Source of the DNA: Phenylobacterium sp.
Lineage (GTDB): Bacteria > Pseudomonadota > Alphaproteobacteria > Caulobacterales > Caulobacteraceae
DNA length: 64,000 bases
Reading direction: 5' to 3'
Assembly: GCA_018001015.1 (NCBI GenBank)
Contig: JAGNIV010000004.1
Coordinates: 62,001-126,000 of the forward strand
The notes under the pieces were generated by a model, which searched no databases, was not told the DNA's origin, and saw nothing but the letters and a program-made list of their open reading frames with translations. Of this stretch, positions 42,579 to 52,100 are shown in pieces. A program made the position numbers and the translations under genes. Position 1 is the stretch's first letter, and every line of letters begins with the position of its first letter.

Positions 42579-43943
42579 CTACGCCAACCGCGCCGTCCGG
42601 GGTTCCTTGACGAACATCAGCAGGGTCACCAGGGCCATGCCCAGGAACGCGATCGAGGCGCCGAACACTGAGCCGTAGCCGAGCTGGTCGGCCATGACCC
42701 CGGCGGCGAGCGGCCCGATCGAGGCCATGATCCCTTCGGCCATGGAGGAGATCGCGATGCGCATCGGCATCTCCTCGCGGCTTCCGAACTCCAGGATCAT
42801 GGTCTGGGCGGCCATCATGTAGCCCGACTGCGAACCACCCAGGCCGAAGAAGGCGACGAAGAACGCCCAGGGCTCATGCACGGTCATCAGCAGGATGGTG
42901 GAGGCGATGGACAGCGAGATCGACAGGATCAGCACCAGCTTGAAGCCGGTCTTGTCGCCCAGGTAACCCCAGACCAGGTTGGAGATCGCGTCGGCGCCGA
43001 TGTAGCAGAGGCCCAGCACGCCGAGGAAGGCGCCGGCGCCGACCGCGCCATGCACATCTCCGCTCACCGTCATCAGGTGGGTGACATAGATGGCGTAGAA
43101 CGGCGTCGCCGCGCGGCCTGCCGTGCCGGCCATCTGCATGACCAGGAACCAGGCATAGCTGCGGTCGCCGAAGATCAGCCGGGGGAAGTCTTTCAGCCGG
43201 TCCCGGAAGCCCGATCGCGCCTGCAGGCTCGGCGGCTCGGGCTCCTTGAGCAGCAGCTGCAGGGCCCAGAGCCCGCAGGTCGTGAGGAAGGCCGAGAGCG
43301 CGAAGGTGGTGGAGTAGCCATTGCCGAACAGGTCGGCCTTGATGATGTACTTGCCCGCCGCATAGGCGAGCGCCGCAGCGATCAGCGACCCTGTGGCGTT
43401 GCGCCAGGCCTGAAGGCGGCCCCGGCGGCTGAGCGGGATGACCTTGGCCATCAGGACGCCGAACACCACCCGCTGCGTGCCCATGAACAGGCCGAACAGG
43501 AACATCAGCACCATCATGGCGATGATCAGCGGCTGGCCGTGCAGGAACCAGCCCGCCAGCGCCATGCCGACGATCTGCACCCGGGCCAGGCCGCCCATCC
43601 AGATGGCGGCGGGCATCACTTTCTTGCGGTGCTCGATCTGGGTCGCGCCGAACACCGGCGAGATCACGCTGCCCAGCTGCTGCAGGCCCAGGGCCAGGCC
43701 GACAATGGCGTTGGATCCCGAAATCAGGTGCAGGTAGGCGGGCAGAAAGGTTGGCGCGTTCACCAGCCGGAAGCCGGTCATGCCCAGCATGCCGTGCAGA
43801 TAGTTGCCGATATAGTTGCGCTTCAGATTGTCCCAGACGAATTTCTCGTAGGCGGCTTCCTTCTCCGCCATCGTCTCTTCCGGGGCGGCGGCTTCGCCGG
43901 CCGCCTCCAGTTCGTCCCTAGTGTTTTTATCTTCCAATGGCAT
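42579..43943 (-). CDS. MFS transporter with long N-terminal tail
   Basis: 454 residues, twelve helices. An acidic cytosolic tail (about 1-55, with EAAAPEETMAEKEAAYEKFV) precedes the first helix. The central loop (LKEPEPPSLQARSGFRDRLKDFP) separates two six-helix halves. ALGLQQLGSVISPVFGA and the MFLFGLFMGTQRVVFGVLMAKVIP segments are typical of the broad MFS_1 class, and no substrate-specific motif is visible. Two bases from the convergent dehydrogenase stop. Confidence 0.85.
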   Translation of the reverse strand: MPLEDKNTRDELEAAGEAAAPEETMAEKEAAYEKFVWDNLKRNYIGNYLHGMLGMTGFRLVNAPTFLPAYLHLISGSNAIVGLALGLQQLGSVISPVFGATQIEHRKKVMPAAIWMGGLARVQIVGMALAGWFLHGQPLIIAMMVLMFLFGLFMGTQRVVFGVLMAKVIPLSRRGRLQAWRNATGSLIAAALAYAAGKYIIKADLFGNGYSTTFALSAFLTTCGLWALQLLLKEPEPPSLQARSGFRDRLKDFPRLIFGDRSYAWFLVMQMAGTAGRAATPFYAIYVTHLMTVSGDVHGAVGAGAFLGVLGLCYIGADAISNLVWGYLGDKTGFKLVLILSISLSIASTILLMTVHEPWAFFVAFFGLGGSQSGYMMAAQTMILEFGSREEMPMRIAISSMAEGIMASIGPLAAGVMADQLGYGSVFGASIAFLGMALVTLLMFVKEPRTARLA

Positions 43944-44068
43944 CCGGCCCGCGCGCGCAGGGGATCTGAAAAAGCCGCGCAGGCTCTCCCTCTTAAAAAC
44001 GGATAAATCAATTCGTCCGGTCTAGCAGAGTCCCCGGAGAGGGAAACCCCCGGTGACGAGAGGCCGCG

Positions 44069-45229
44069 CTATTCGGGCTTCCGCAACGCCAGCAGGGCGC
44101 CCAACGCCAGGACCGAACCCACCGCCATGATGCCCAGCGCCAGGTTGGCCGACCGGTCCAGCATCAGGGCGAAGACGAAGGGCGACACCGCCTGCAGCAG
44201 GCGGGCAGGCACGTTCAGCACGCCGAGCCTGCGCCCGTAGTTGCGGTCGCCGAACAGGGCCAGGGGCAGGGCGCCGCGCACGATGGTGAACAGCCCGTTG
44301 CCCGCGCCGTACAGGATCGTGAAGGGCGCGGCGGCGATGCCTCCGAAGGCGATCAGCAGCCCGGCCCCGATCGGGAACATCGCAACGGCCACCCGGCCGG
44401 AGACCAGGGGATGGATGCGGCGGACCAGGGCGAACTCCGCCAGCCGCGCGGCCACCTGCGCCGGCCCCACCAGGGCCGCGGCTCCGACCGCGGCGGCGGG
44501 GCTGACGCCGAGCGCGTTCAGCAGCGGCGGCAGGTGGGCCGACATCGCTGAGCCGATGGCGGCCAGCACCGCGAAGGCGGTGGCCATTAGCACCATCTTG
44601 CCGGTGTCGCCCGGCGCGGCCGCGTCGCTAACCGGCGGGGCGTCGTGGGCCGGGGCTGGCCTCAGCGCGGGTGCGCGGGGCAGGGTCAGATGCAGGGGCA
44701 GGGCGATCATCACATTGAGCGCCGCCCAGACCAGGCAGGCGCCCCGCCAGCCGATCTCATGCTCCAGCCAGGCGGTCAGCGGCCAGCCGATGGTGCTGGC
44801 GAAGCCGGCGATCAGGGTCACCCCGGTGATCGAGCGCCGGGCATCGGCCCCGAACCAGCCCACCAGCCCGGCGAAGGCGATGTCATAAAGTCCTGCCGAC
44901 ATGCCCAGGCCGATGATCAGCCACGAGGCGATGAGGGCGGCCGGCGTGTGTGAGATCGCCAGCCCGACCAGGCCAGCGGCGAACAACAGGCTGGCGGCGG
45001 TCAGCGGCGGGCGGCCGCCGCGCTGGTCCACCAGTCGGCCCACCCGAGGGCCGGTCACCGCCTGCAGCAGCAGGGCGGCGGAAAAGGCCAGGAAGACGCC
45101 GGAAGTCGACATCCCCACATCGGCCGCCATCGGCTTGGCCAGGGTGGCCGGCAGGTAGCTGGAGCAGGCATAGCCGATCGTCTGGGTCACCCCCAGGGTC
45201 AGCACCGCCCGGCGCGGGGTGAAGCTCAT
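44069..45229 (-). CDS. MFS transporter
   Basis: 386 residues, twelve short helices with little else. LVDQRGGRPPLTAASLLFAAG between helices 2 and 3 is a recognisable MFS motif A variant. Compact members of this kind often export drugs or metabolites; substrate unknown. The 125-base gap to the MFS gene downstream has no obvious terminator, so the two may be co-transcribed. Confidence 0.85.
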   Translation of the reverse strand: MSFTPRRAVLTLGVTQTIGYACSSYLPATLAKPMAADVGMSTSGVFLAFSAALLLQAVTGPRVGRLVDQRGGRPPLTAASLLFAAGLVGLAISHTPAALIASWLIIGLGMSAGLYDIAFAGLVGWFGADARRSITGVTLIAGFASTIGWPLTAWLEHEIGWRGACLVWAALNVMIALPLHLTLPRAPALRPAPAHDAPPVSDAAAPGDTGKMVLMATAFAVLAAIGSAMSAHLPPLLNALGVSPAAAVGAAALVGPAQVAARLAEFALVRRIHPLVSGRVAVAMFPIGAGLLIAFGGIAAAPFTILYGAGNGLFTIVRGALPLALFGDRNYGRRLGVLNVPARLLQAVSPFVFALMLDRSANLALGIMAVGSVLALGALLALRKPE

Positions 45230-45323
45230 GGCTGGCGGCGGGCGGTCAAAACCGGCGGGCTCCCTGCGCCAGGACGGCGTCAGGGACGAAGCTTAAGCAG
45301 AGTCGGACGGCTCGTGGCGCGCG

Positions 45324-45470
45324 CTAATGCCCGGGTCTCGGCTGGAACGACCGCTGCTCCTTTACCTTCTCCGTCTTCTGGTCGAAGGCCTGGCCGTGCT
45401 GTGGCTTGGGCGCGGATTTGGGGAAGCTGAAGTTGGTGGATGGATCCTGTTGATCGAAGCCCTTGGTCAT
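45324..45470 (-). CDS. 48-residue hydrophilic protein behind the transglutaminase
   Basis: Small open frame ATG 45470 to TAG 45324, with a textbook ribosome site: GGAGG eight bases before the ATG. The peptide is rich in Lys, Gln, Pro and Phe (MTKGFDQQDP at the start, SFQPRPGH at the end), with no hydrophobic core and probably unfolded alone. It begins 28 bases after the transglutaminase stop on the same strand, so the two are likely one operon. Larger frames on either strand over this stretch lack ribosome sites and are rejected. Function unknown; a Gln/Lys-rich peptide next to a transglutaminase is worth noting. Confidence 0.7.
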   Translation of the reverse strand: MTKGFDQQDPSTNFSFPKSAPKPQHGQAFDQKTEKVKEQRSFQPRPGH

Positions 45471-45498
45471 CGGCTCTTCCTCCCGCTTCCACTATCGC

Positions 45499-46377
45499 TC
45501 ACGCCGGCTCCATCCGTGTGTCGGCCGCGCGCACATCTACGTGAATCGAGAGCCGGCGCTTGCCGGGATCGCCCAGGATCATGCCGCTGATCGGGGTGGC
45601 TTCCTCGGGCGTGCGGCTCACCGCCACCGGGATCAGGTCGGCCGACTCCGCCAGGCCGTTGGTGGGATCGAACTCCAACCAGCCCAGATCGGGCAGGAAC
45701 ACCTCGCACCAGGCATGGGTGGCGCCGGCTCCTCGCACGCTCGAATGCCGCGGCGAGTAGAGATAGCCGGTGACGAAGCGCGCGGCGTAGCCCAGCCGCC
45801 GCAGGGCCTCCACCATCAGCCAGGCGAAGTCGCGGCAGGTGCCCGAGCCCATGGTCACGGTGAAGGCCGGCGTCTGTGTGCCTTCCTCGTCGCGCTCACG
45901 ATAGTCGAAGTGCTGGTGGATATAGCGGTTCAGCCGCTGCAGGAAGTCCAGCGCCGGCTCATAGGCCCCGCCCGCCTGGGCCCGAACCCAGTCCAACAGC
46001 ACGCCGTTCGGGTCGTCGGTCGCCGGATCGATGAAGGGATCAAGGATCGTGCGGTCGCCGCGGGCATAGACGATGGGCATGGCGGTGTGCGGATTGTCGA
46101 TCCGCAGGGGCGCCAGCGGGGCGGGGAAACGTTCGATGGTGAGTTGACTGACGATGGTCAGCGCCTCTGACCGCCCCTCCGGGCTCATCAGGCAGACGCA
46201 GTTGCCCAGCGCGTCATAGACCCAGCGGGTGGCGGCCGGCATCGAGAAGCTCATCGAGGCCCCGACCACCCGAGTCGCATGGCTGTCGCGCGGCCGCAGC
46301 AGCAGCCGGTGCAGGCCAAAGCCCACCGGCCGCTCATAGAGGTAACGGGTCTCGTGACGGATAATCAGCCGGGCCAT
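45499..46377 (-). CDS. transglutaminase-like cysteine peptidase
   Basis: 292 residues from ATG 46377. Beta-rich N-terminal domain (IIRHETRYLYERPVGFGLHRLLLRPR is the bacterial transglutaminase N-terminal pattern), then the papain-like core with Cys181 in GSGTCRDFAW, His221 in ATHAWCEVF and Asp237 in FDPTNG. No signal peptide, so it is cytosolic. Homologues often accompany alpha-E and circularly permuted ATP-grasp proteins, which are absent here. It is followed by a 48-residue gene. Confidence 0.9.
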   Translation of the reverse strand: MARLIIRHETRYLYERPVGFGLHRLLLRPRDSHATRVVGASMSFSMPAATRWVYDALGNCVCLMSPEGRSEALTIVSQLTIERFPAPLAPLRIDNPHTAMPIVYARGDRTILDPFIDPATDDPNGVLLDWVRAQAGGAYEPALDFLQRLNRYIHQHFDYRERDEEGTQTPAFTVTMGSGTCRDFAWLMVEALRRLGYAARFVTGYLYSPRHSSVRGAGATHAWCEVFLPDLGWLEFDPTNGLAESADLIPVAVSRTPEEATPISGMILGDPGKRRLSIHVDVRAADTRMEPA

Positions 46378-46603
46378 CGTGCGCCACGAACGGGCGGAGC
46401 CGGCGGAGGTTCCGGTTAGGGCGTGATGGTGCCGCTTCTCGCGCCTTCCGGGGCCGCCAGGTTCAGGATCAGTCGCATGGGAGCTCACTGGGAATGGGTG
46501 AAGCTGCAACGACCGACGCGCCTCCGGCCACGCTTGGCGCCCCACGCCCATGTGGTATGGACGCCGCTTCCACGGGGCCCGCGCCCGATTGAATGCGACC
46601 TGC

Positions 46604-48787
46604 ATGTCCGACAACGACCCCGAGGTCGATCCGCCCGAGCCCGCCGAGCCTCTGCCGCCCGAGGTCATTGTGGAGCCCGAGGCGCCGTCGCTGGCTGATG
46701 ACCTCTCTGACCTCGGCGCGGCGGAAGACATCCCCGAACCTGAGGTGACGCCTGAGCTGGAGTCCGACCCGGACCCGGAAATCGAACCCCAGGCCGATCC
46801 CGAGCCCGACGCTCATCCCGATCCTCAGCCGGAGATCGCGCCGCAGCCGACCCCAGAGCCGGAGTCCGCCGCCGGACCGGTGACCGCCGCCGCTGACGGC
46901 TCGACCCCGCTCTGGATGCGCCGCCCCTGGCAGATCGGGGCCGGCGTCGCGGCCCTGCTGCTCATCTTCATGGTCTGGCTGGTGGGGTCCCTGCCGCTGG
47001 GCCAGGCCCTGGAGCCGCTGGAAAATCCGACCCTGGTTCTGGTGGCCGCCGACGGCCGGCCCATCGCCAAGCGCGGCTCCTACAAGGAGGAGCCGGTCGA
47101 GGTCGCCAAGCTGCCGAAATATGTCTCCGGCGCCTTCGTCTCCATCGAGGACCGGCGCTTCTACAGCCACATGGGCATCGACCCCAAGGCGATCGCGCGC
47201 GCCCTGAACGCCAACGCCAAGGCGGGCGGCGTGGCCGAGGGTGGCTCCACCATCACCCAGCAGCTGGCCAAGAACGCCTTCCTGTCCAACAAGCGCACCC
47301 TGCGTCGCAAGGCCCAGGAGGCGATCATCGCCCTCTATCTGGAAGCCCGCCTCTCCAAGGACGAGATCCTCTCGCGCTACCTGTCCTCGGTCTATTTCGG
47401 CGACGGCGCCTTTGGGCTGCGGGCTGCGGCCCGTCACTATTTCGACAAGCCGCCTGAGAGCCTCACCATCGGGGAGGCGGCCATGCTGGCCGGCCTGGTC
47501 AAGGCGCCCTCGCGCCTGGCCCCCACCGAGAATCTGGAAGGCGCCCGCGAACGGATGCGGGTCGTCCTGGGCGCCATGGCCTACACCGGCCTGATCACCG
47601 AGGCCCAGGCGCGGCGCGCCGCCCGCGGTGTGCGCCCCTATGGCGGCCGCAAGCCGATCCCCACCGGCTCCTACTTCGCCGACTGGGTGATCCCCCAGGC
47701 CAAGGCGGCGATGGAGGCCAGCTACGGCGAGACCGTGGTCAAGACCACCCTGGACACCAACCTCCAGGCCCAGGCCGAGAAGATTCTGGCCCGCGCCCTG
47801 GACCGCGACGGCAAGGCGCTGAACGTGGGGCAGGGCGCCCTCGTGGCCATGCGCACCGACGGCCGCGTCGTCGCCATGGTGGGGGGGCGCGACTACAAGG
47901 TCAGCCAGTTCAACCGCGCCGACGCCGCCCGCCAGCCGGGTTCGGCCTTCAAGCTGTTCGTCTACCTCGCCGCCCTGCGCGAGGGCTGGACGCCCACCAG
48001 CCCGATCCTTGACGCTCCCGTCGAGGTCTCCGGCTGGAAGCCCAGGAACCACGAGGTCAAGTACGCGGGCCGCATGGTGCCGCTGATCACCGCCTTCGCC
48101 GGATCTTCCAATGTCGCCGCCGTGCGCCTGGCCAAGGAGGTCGGCCGCGACGACATCATCCGCACCGCCCGCGACCTGGGCATAACCGAACCGATCCCCA
48201 ACGACCTGACCCTCGCGCTGGGCACCGGGCCCATGAGCCTGGTTCAGCTCACCGCCGCCTATGCCGCCATCGATGCGGGCGAGGCGCCGGTTATCCCTCA
48301 CGGCCTGGCCAGTTTCCGCAAGCCCACGACTGTCCGCAAGCTGGGCAAGGCCGAGCTGGCCGGCATGCGCGACCTGCTGCGCTCGGCCACACAGCGCGGC
48401 ACCGGCATCGAGGCCGCCATCCCCGGCGCCTTCGGCAAGACCGGCACCACCCAGGACTACCGCGACGCCCTGTTCGTGGGCTATGTCGGCGACCTGGTGG
48501 TCGGCGTCTGGGTGGGCAATGACGACAACGCCTCGATGAACGGCGTGGTCGGCGGCGGCCTGCCTGCCAAGATCTGGAAAGAGTTCGCCACCTACGCGGT
48601 CAACCGCAACGCTCCCAAGGCCCCGCTGGTGGAAGGCCCTCCGGTGGAAACCGACGCTCTGGCCATCCCCGAATTGCCGGCCGACGGGACCCTGCCGGAA
48701 GAAGCGCTGACTGCCGAGACGCCGGCGGACGCGCCGGCGCCGCCTGTCGCCGAACCGGCTCCGGCCGCTGAGGCGCCTATGCCCTAG
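46604..48787 (+). CDS. class A penicillin-binding protein (bifunctional)
   Basis: Peptidoglycan glycosyltransferase/transpeptidase, 727 residues from ATG 46604. An 18-codon longer frame has no ribosome site. Order: an acidic Pro-rich cytosolic tail (1-105, many EPEP/DPDP runs), one helix (about 110-130), a GT51 domain with catalytic Glu182 in SIEDRRFYSH and GGSTITQQLAKN, then a transpeptidase with Ser447-x-x-Lys450 in PGSAFK, an SSN motif and GKTGTT. It ends in a Pro/Ala/Glu tail. The closest class is PBP1A/1C-like with a short linker. Monocistronic by position. Confidence 0.92.
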   Translation: MSDNDPEVDPPEPAEPLPPEVIVEPEAPSLADDLSDLGAAEDIPEPEVTPELESDPDPEIEPQADPEPDAHPDPQPEIAPQPTPEPESAAGPVTAAADGSTPLWMRRPWQIGAGVAALLLIFMVWLVGSLPLGQALEPLENPTLVLVAADGRPIAKRGSYKEEPVEVAKLPKYVSGAFVSIEDRRFYSHMGIDPKAIARALNANAKAGGVAEGGSTITQQLAKNAFLSNKRTLRRKAQEAIIALYLEARLSKDEILSRYLSSVYFGDGAFGLRAAARHYFDKPPESLTIGEAAMLAGLVKAPSRLAPTENLEGARERMRVVLGAMAYTGLITEAQARRAARGVRPYGGRKPIPTGSYFADWVIPQAKAAMEASYGETVVKTTLDTNLQAQAEKILARALDRDGKALNVGQGALVAMRTDGRVVAMVGGRDYKVSQFNRADAARQPGSAFKLFVYLAALREGWTPTSPILDAPVEVSGWKPRNHEVKYAGRMVPLITAFAGSSNVAAVRLAKEVGRDDIIRTARDLGITEPIPNDLTLALGTGPMSLVQLTAAYAAIDAGEAPVIPHGLASFRKPTTVRKLGKAELAGMRDLLRSATQRGTGIEAAIPGAFGKTGTTQDYRDALFVGYVGDLVVGVWVGNDDNASMNGVVGGGLPAKIWKEFATYAVNRNAPKAPLVEGPPVETDALAIPELPADGTLPEEALTAETPADAPAPPVAEPAPAAEAPMP

Positions 48788-48856
48788 TGCGGTTTATGGG
48801 TCTGAAGTTCGCTCAGCGCTCGATCCAACAAGAGGGCGAACTTCAGATCCGCCATA

Positions 48857-50014
48857 CTAGCCAGCGCCCCCCCTGAGCCTGTTTCGCACCAAGGCGCCCA
48901 GCCCGATCAGCGCGATCGCGCCGCCACAGCCCATGAAGGCCGCGCGGTAGGACACGCCCTGCGCCAGGACGCCGAAGATCATCAGCATGCCGGTCATGGT
49001 CACCTGGCCCGCGAAGCTCTTCACGGCAGCGATGGTGGCCCTCGTCTCCGTTGGGATGGCGTGGTGCAGGCGGGCGTCGAAATTGACATCCACCACCTTG
49101 AAGAGGCCGGCGGCCGGGATGATCAGCGCCACCGACCAGGGCTGCAGACTGGCGGCCGCGGCAGCGATCAGCAGGCCGATGACGGCGAACAGGACGAAAA
49201 AGACAGGGGTGGCGGCTTCGCGCAGCCGGTGCGCGGTGAGTGAGCCCGCGGCTTGGGCGGCGCTGATGGCGCCCACGAACAGGGCGACCTGAGAGGCCGC
49301 CAGCCCGGTCTCCGATCCGAAGATCGGCCAGAATCCTTCCAGCCCGCCACCGAAGGCGTTGCTGAGTGCGGCGAAGGCGATAAAGCCGAGGATCAGCGGT
49401 GCGCCGGCCACGGTGTGGAAGCCCTGCTTGAGCAGAGCCAGGTAGGGGCGGTTGATCCGCAGGGTCTTTCGCGCGCGGGGCAGGGCGATGGCGGCGCCCG
49501 CGGCGGCCAGCACCACCGCCACGCTGGCCCAGAGTATGGCGATATAGCCGAACTGCACCGAGACAGAAGCGCTCAACGAGGCAGCCAGCACGGCGGCGAA
49601 CCCCACCCCTTGGGCGCGCCCGATCACCCGGCTGTAGTCCTCGGCCTGGCCCTCTCCGTGAAGTTCGTCATAGACCAAGGCCTCAAACACCCCGTTGGTG
49701 AAGGCGCTCTTGGCCCCCCAGAGCATCATGCCGACAACGGCGCTGAGGAAGCTGGGCGACGCGATCCAGACCAGGAAGCCGATCACCCGCAGGACCTGCG
49801 CGCCCGCCAGGATCCAGCGCCGCGAATAGCGGTCGGCCAGGACGCCGGAGGGGATCTGAAGGATGAAGGCGGTGATCGACCAGGCCATCAGGGTCGCCGA
49901 GACCTGGACCGGCGTCAGGCCGTGGGCGACGAACATCACCGTGTAGAGCGGATAGATCAGGACGAAGGCGTCGAGGGCCTTGAACAGGTAGACCCGCCCG
50001 ACGAAGGCCGGCAT
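48857..50014 (-). CDS. MFS transporter under an adjacent TetR regulator
   Basis: 385 residues, twelve helices. LADRYSRRWILAGAQVLRVIGF between helices 2 and 3 is the MFS motif A of drug-efflux-type members. It starts three bases after the TetR stop, so regulator and pump form one operon, the arrangement usual for efflux controlled by its own substrate. The exported compound is not known. Confidence 0.88.
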   Translation of the reverse strand: MPAFVGRVYLFKALDAFVLIYPLYTVMFVAHGLTPVQVSATLMAWSITAFILQIPSGVLADRYSRRWILAGAQVLRVIGFLVWIASPSFLSAVVGMMLWGAKSAFTNGVFEALVYDELHGEGQAEDYSRVIGRAQGVGFAAVLAASLSASVSVQFGYIAILWASVAVVLAAAGAAIALPRARKTLRINRPYLALLKQGFHTVAGAPLILGFIAFAALSNAFGGGLEGFWPIFGSETGLAASQVALFVGAISAAQAAGSLTAHRLREAATPVFFVLFAVIGLLIAAAAASLQPWSVALIIPAAGLFKVVDVNFDARLHHAIPTETRATIAAVKSFAGQVTMTGMLMIFGVLAQGVSYRAAFMGCGGAIALIGLGALVRNRLRGGAG

Positions 50015-50017
50015 GGG

Positions 50018-50674
50018 CTAGGCCAGGAAGCCGGCCTCGGCGAAGTCGAGCATCCGCTTCAGCAGGCCGTCGATATCGCTCTCGCGGGTGGCGCCGTCCG
50101 ACAGCACGTGCAGACGGTCGAACTCGGCGAAGCGATTATTGTGGACCATGCCCAGGCAGAAATGCAGCCGCCAGTAGACGCTTTCGCGGGGCAGGTCCGG
50201 GCGCGCCGCGATCAGGGCGTCGGCGAACCGGGCCAGGTGGGAGACGTCGTTGGTGAGCGCCTCGCGCATTTCCGCCGTCCCCTCGCTGCGCGAGCGGATG
50301 ATGAACTGCACCGAGATGCGGCGGTCGTTCTCCGGGGAGGCCCACTTCAGCGGCGGGGTGAACAGTGCCGCCAGGATGTCGCGCACCGGCGGCTTGCCGT
50401 TATGGCGGTCGCGGGCCTCGTGAAGCATGCGGGCCCGCTCGCGGTTCAGCTCCCCCGTGCGACGCCGGAAGATCTCGAATAGCAGGGCGTCCTTGGATCC
50501 GAAGTGGTAGTTCACCGAGGCGAGGTTGACCCCGGCCTCGGCGGTGATGTCGCGTACCGATACATTCTGGAAGCCGTGCAAGGCGAACAACCGCTCAGCG
50601 GCTGCGAAGACCGCGGCCTTGGTGGCGGCCTCGTTCGGCGGATCAGGGTCGTTGGCCGGCGCCGCATCGGTCAC
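50018..50674 (-). CDS. TetR-family transcriptional regulator
   Basis: 218 residues. The N-terminal helix-turn-helix is FQNVSVRDITAEAGVNLASV followed by NYHFGSKDALLFEIFRRR. The C-terminal part (from about 95) is the ligand and dimer domain, with a CerR-like pattern (LHEARDRHNGKPPVRDILAALF, ISVQFIIRSRSEG). It likely represses the MFS gene downstream. The first 16 residues are Pro/Ala/Asp-rich and unconserved. Confidence 0.9.
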   Translation of the reverse strand: MTDAAPANDPDPPNEAATKAAVFAAAERLFALHGFQNVSVRDITAEAGVNLASVNYHFGSKDALLFEIFRRRTGELNRERARMLHEARDRHNGKPPVRDILAALFTPPLKWASPENDRRISVQFIIRSRSEGTAEMREALTNDVSHLARFADALIAARPDLPRESVYWRLHFCLGMVHNNRFAEFDRLHVLSDGATRESDIDGLLKRMLDFAEAGFLA

Positions 50675-50749
50675 AAGCGAATCCTCAAGGTTCGCGAACA
50701 GCTTAGCAGGCTAATGCGTGTCGCAAACGACTGTCCGCCTGCGACCTTT

Positions 50750-51934
50750 TTAGCGCGAGAGTTCCCGCATCGCCTTATCCAGGCCTTCAATGGTCAGCGG
50801 ATACATCCGGTCGCCAACCAGCTGCTTCATCACCTCGATCGAGGGGGTGTAGTCCCAGTGGCGTTCGGCGGTGGGGTTCAACCAGACCATGTTCTCGTAG
50901 ATGCCAGCCACGCGGTCGATCCAGACCGCGCCGGCTTCCTCGTTCCAGTGCTCCACCGAACCGCCGGGATAGGTGATCTCGTAGGGGCTCATGGTGGCGT
51001 CGCCGACGAAGATGACTTTGTAGTCGTGGGAATACTTATGGAGAATATCCCAGGTGTTCAGCTTCTCCGCGTGGCGGCGGCGGTTGTCCTTCCAGACGCT
51101 CTCATAGAGGCAGTTGTGGAAGTAGTAGAACTCCATGTTCTTGAATTCGGAGCGGGCCGCTGAGAACAGTTCCTCGCAGACCTTGATGTGGCTGTCCATG
51201 GAGCCGCCGATGTCGAAGAAGATCAGGACGCTGATCTTGTTGCGACGCTCGGCGCGCATGTTGATGTCCAGATAGCCCTTCTCCGCGGTGCCGCGGATCG
51301 TAGCGTTCATGTCCAGTTCTTCTTGAGCGCCCTCGCGGACCCAGCGGCGGAGGCGGCGCAGGGCCACCTTGATGTTGCGGGTGCCCAGTTCGACGGAGTC
51401 GTCGAGGTTCTTGTACTCGCGCTTATCCCAGACCTTGATCGCCTTGCCGTGGCGGCCCTTGTCCTGGCCGATGCGCACGCCTTCCGGGTGGTAGCCATTG
51501 GCGCCGAAGGGCGAGTCGCCCTTGGGGCCCATGCCGCCCTTGCCCTCGTCGCCCTCACCCTTGCCTTCCTTGGCGTCCTTCATCCGCTTGGCCAGCTCTT
51601 CCATCAGCGCCTCGAAGCCGCCCATGGCCTCGATCTGCGCCTTCTCCTCATCGGTGAGGAACTGGTCGGAGAGCTTCTTCAGCCATTCGGCCGGAATGTC
51701 GGAGACGCCGATCCCTTCGACCTTCTCCAAGCCCTTGAAGACATGGCTGAAAACCTGGTCGAAGCGGTCGAGGTTCTTCTCGTCCTTCACCAAGGCCGAG
51801 CGCGACAGGTAGTAGAACTCGTCCACCGAGCGCTCAATGACCACCTTGTCGAGCGCCTCCATGAGCATGAGGTACTCTTTCAGCGTCACCGGGATCTTGG
51901 CTTCCCGAAGCTCGGTGAAAAAGCGCATGAACAT
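50750..51934 (-). CDS. CoxE-like VWA domain protein
   Basis: 394 residues from ATG 51934 (AGGGAAG upstream). The N-terminal helical region (1-120), a Gly/Lys-rich linker (GKGEGDEGKGGMGPKG, about 125-139) and a VWA domain from about 233. The metal site is atypical: FFDIGGSMDSH (239-249) has Gly243 in place of the first MIDAS serine. Relatives act with a MoxR AAA+ ATPase as chaperones that insert metal cofactors, but no MoxR gene is in this window. Strong basic stretch ALRRLRRWVREG before the VWA domain. Confidence 0.85.
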   Translation of the reverse strand: MFMRFFTELREAKIPVTLKEYLMLMEALDKVVIERSVDEFYYLSRSALVKDEKNLDRFDQVFSHVFKGLEKVEGIGVSDIPAEWLKKLSDQFLTDEEKAQIEAMGGFEALMEELAKRMKDAKEGKGEGDEGKGGMGPKGDSPFGANGYHPEGVRIGQDKGRHGKAIKVWDKREYKNLDDSVELGTRNIKVALRRLRRWVREGAQEELDMNATIRGTAEKGYLDINMRAERRNKISVLIFFDIGGSMDSHIKVCEELFSAARSEFKNMEFYYFHNCLYESVWKDNRRRHAEKLNTWDILHKYSHDYKVIFVGDATMSPYEITYPGGSVEHWNEEAGAVWIDRVAGIYENMVWLNPTAERHWDYTPSIEVMKQLVGDRMYPLTIEGLDKAMRELSR

Positions 51935-52100
51935 GGCAGGCTTCCCTAATAGGGGGACGAACGATTGTTTGATCCTGCGAAGATGGAGCCCCGCGCGCCG
52001 TCTGTCCAGTATGGCGCGACCGCGCAGGCATAAAGAGCTTCGGCCTGGTTAGGGGCGCGGGCGGCCACGTCTTCCCGGCCGGGCTCGCCGGCAAGGCCGA

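Noticed and set aside
46469-48301. A 610-codon minus-strand open frame
   Set aside because: Shadow of the class A PBP; low-complexity Gly/Asp/Gln text.
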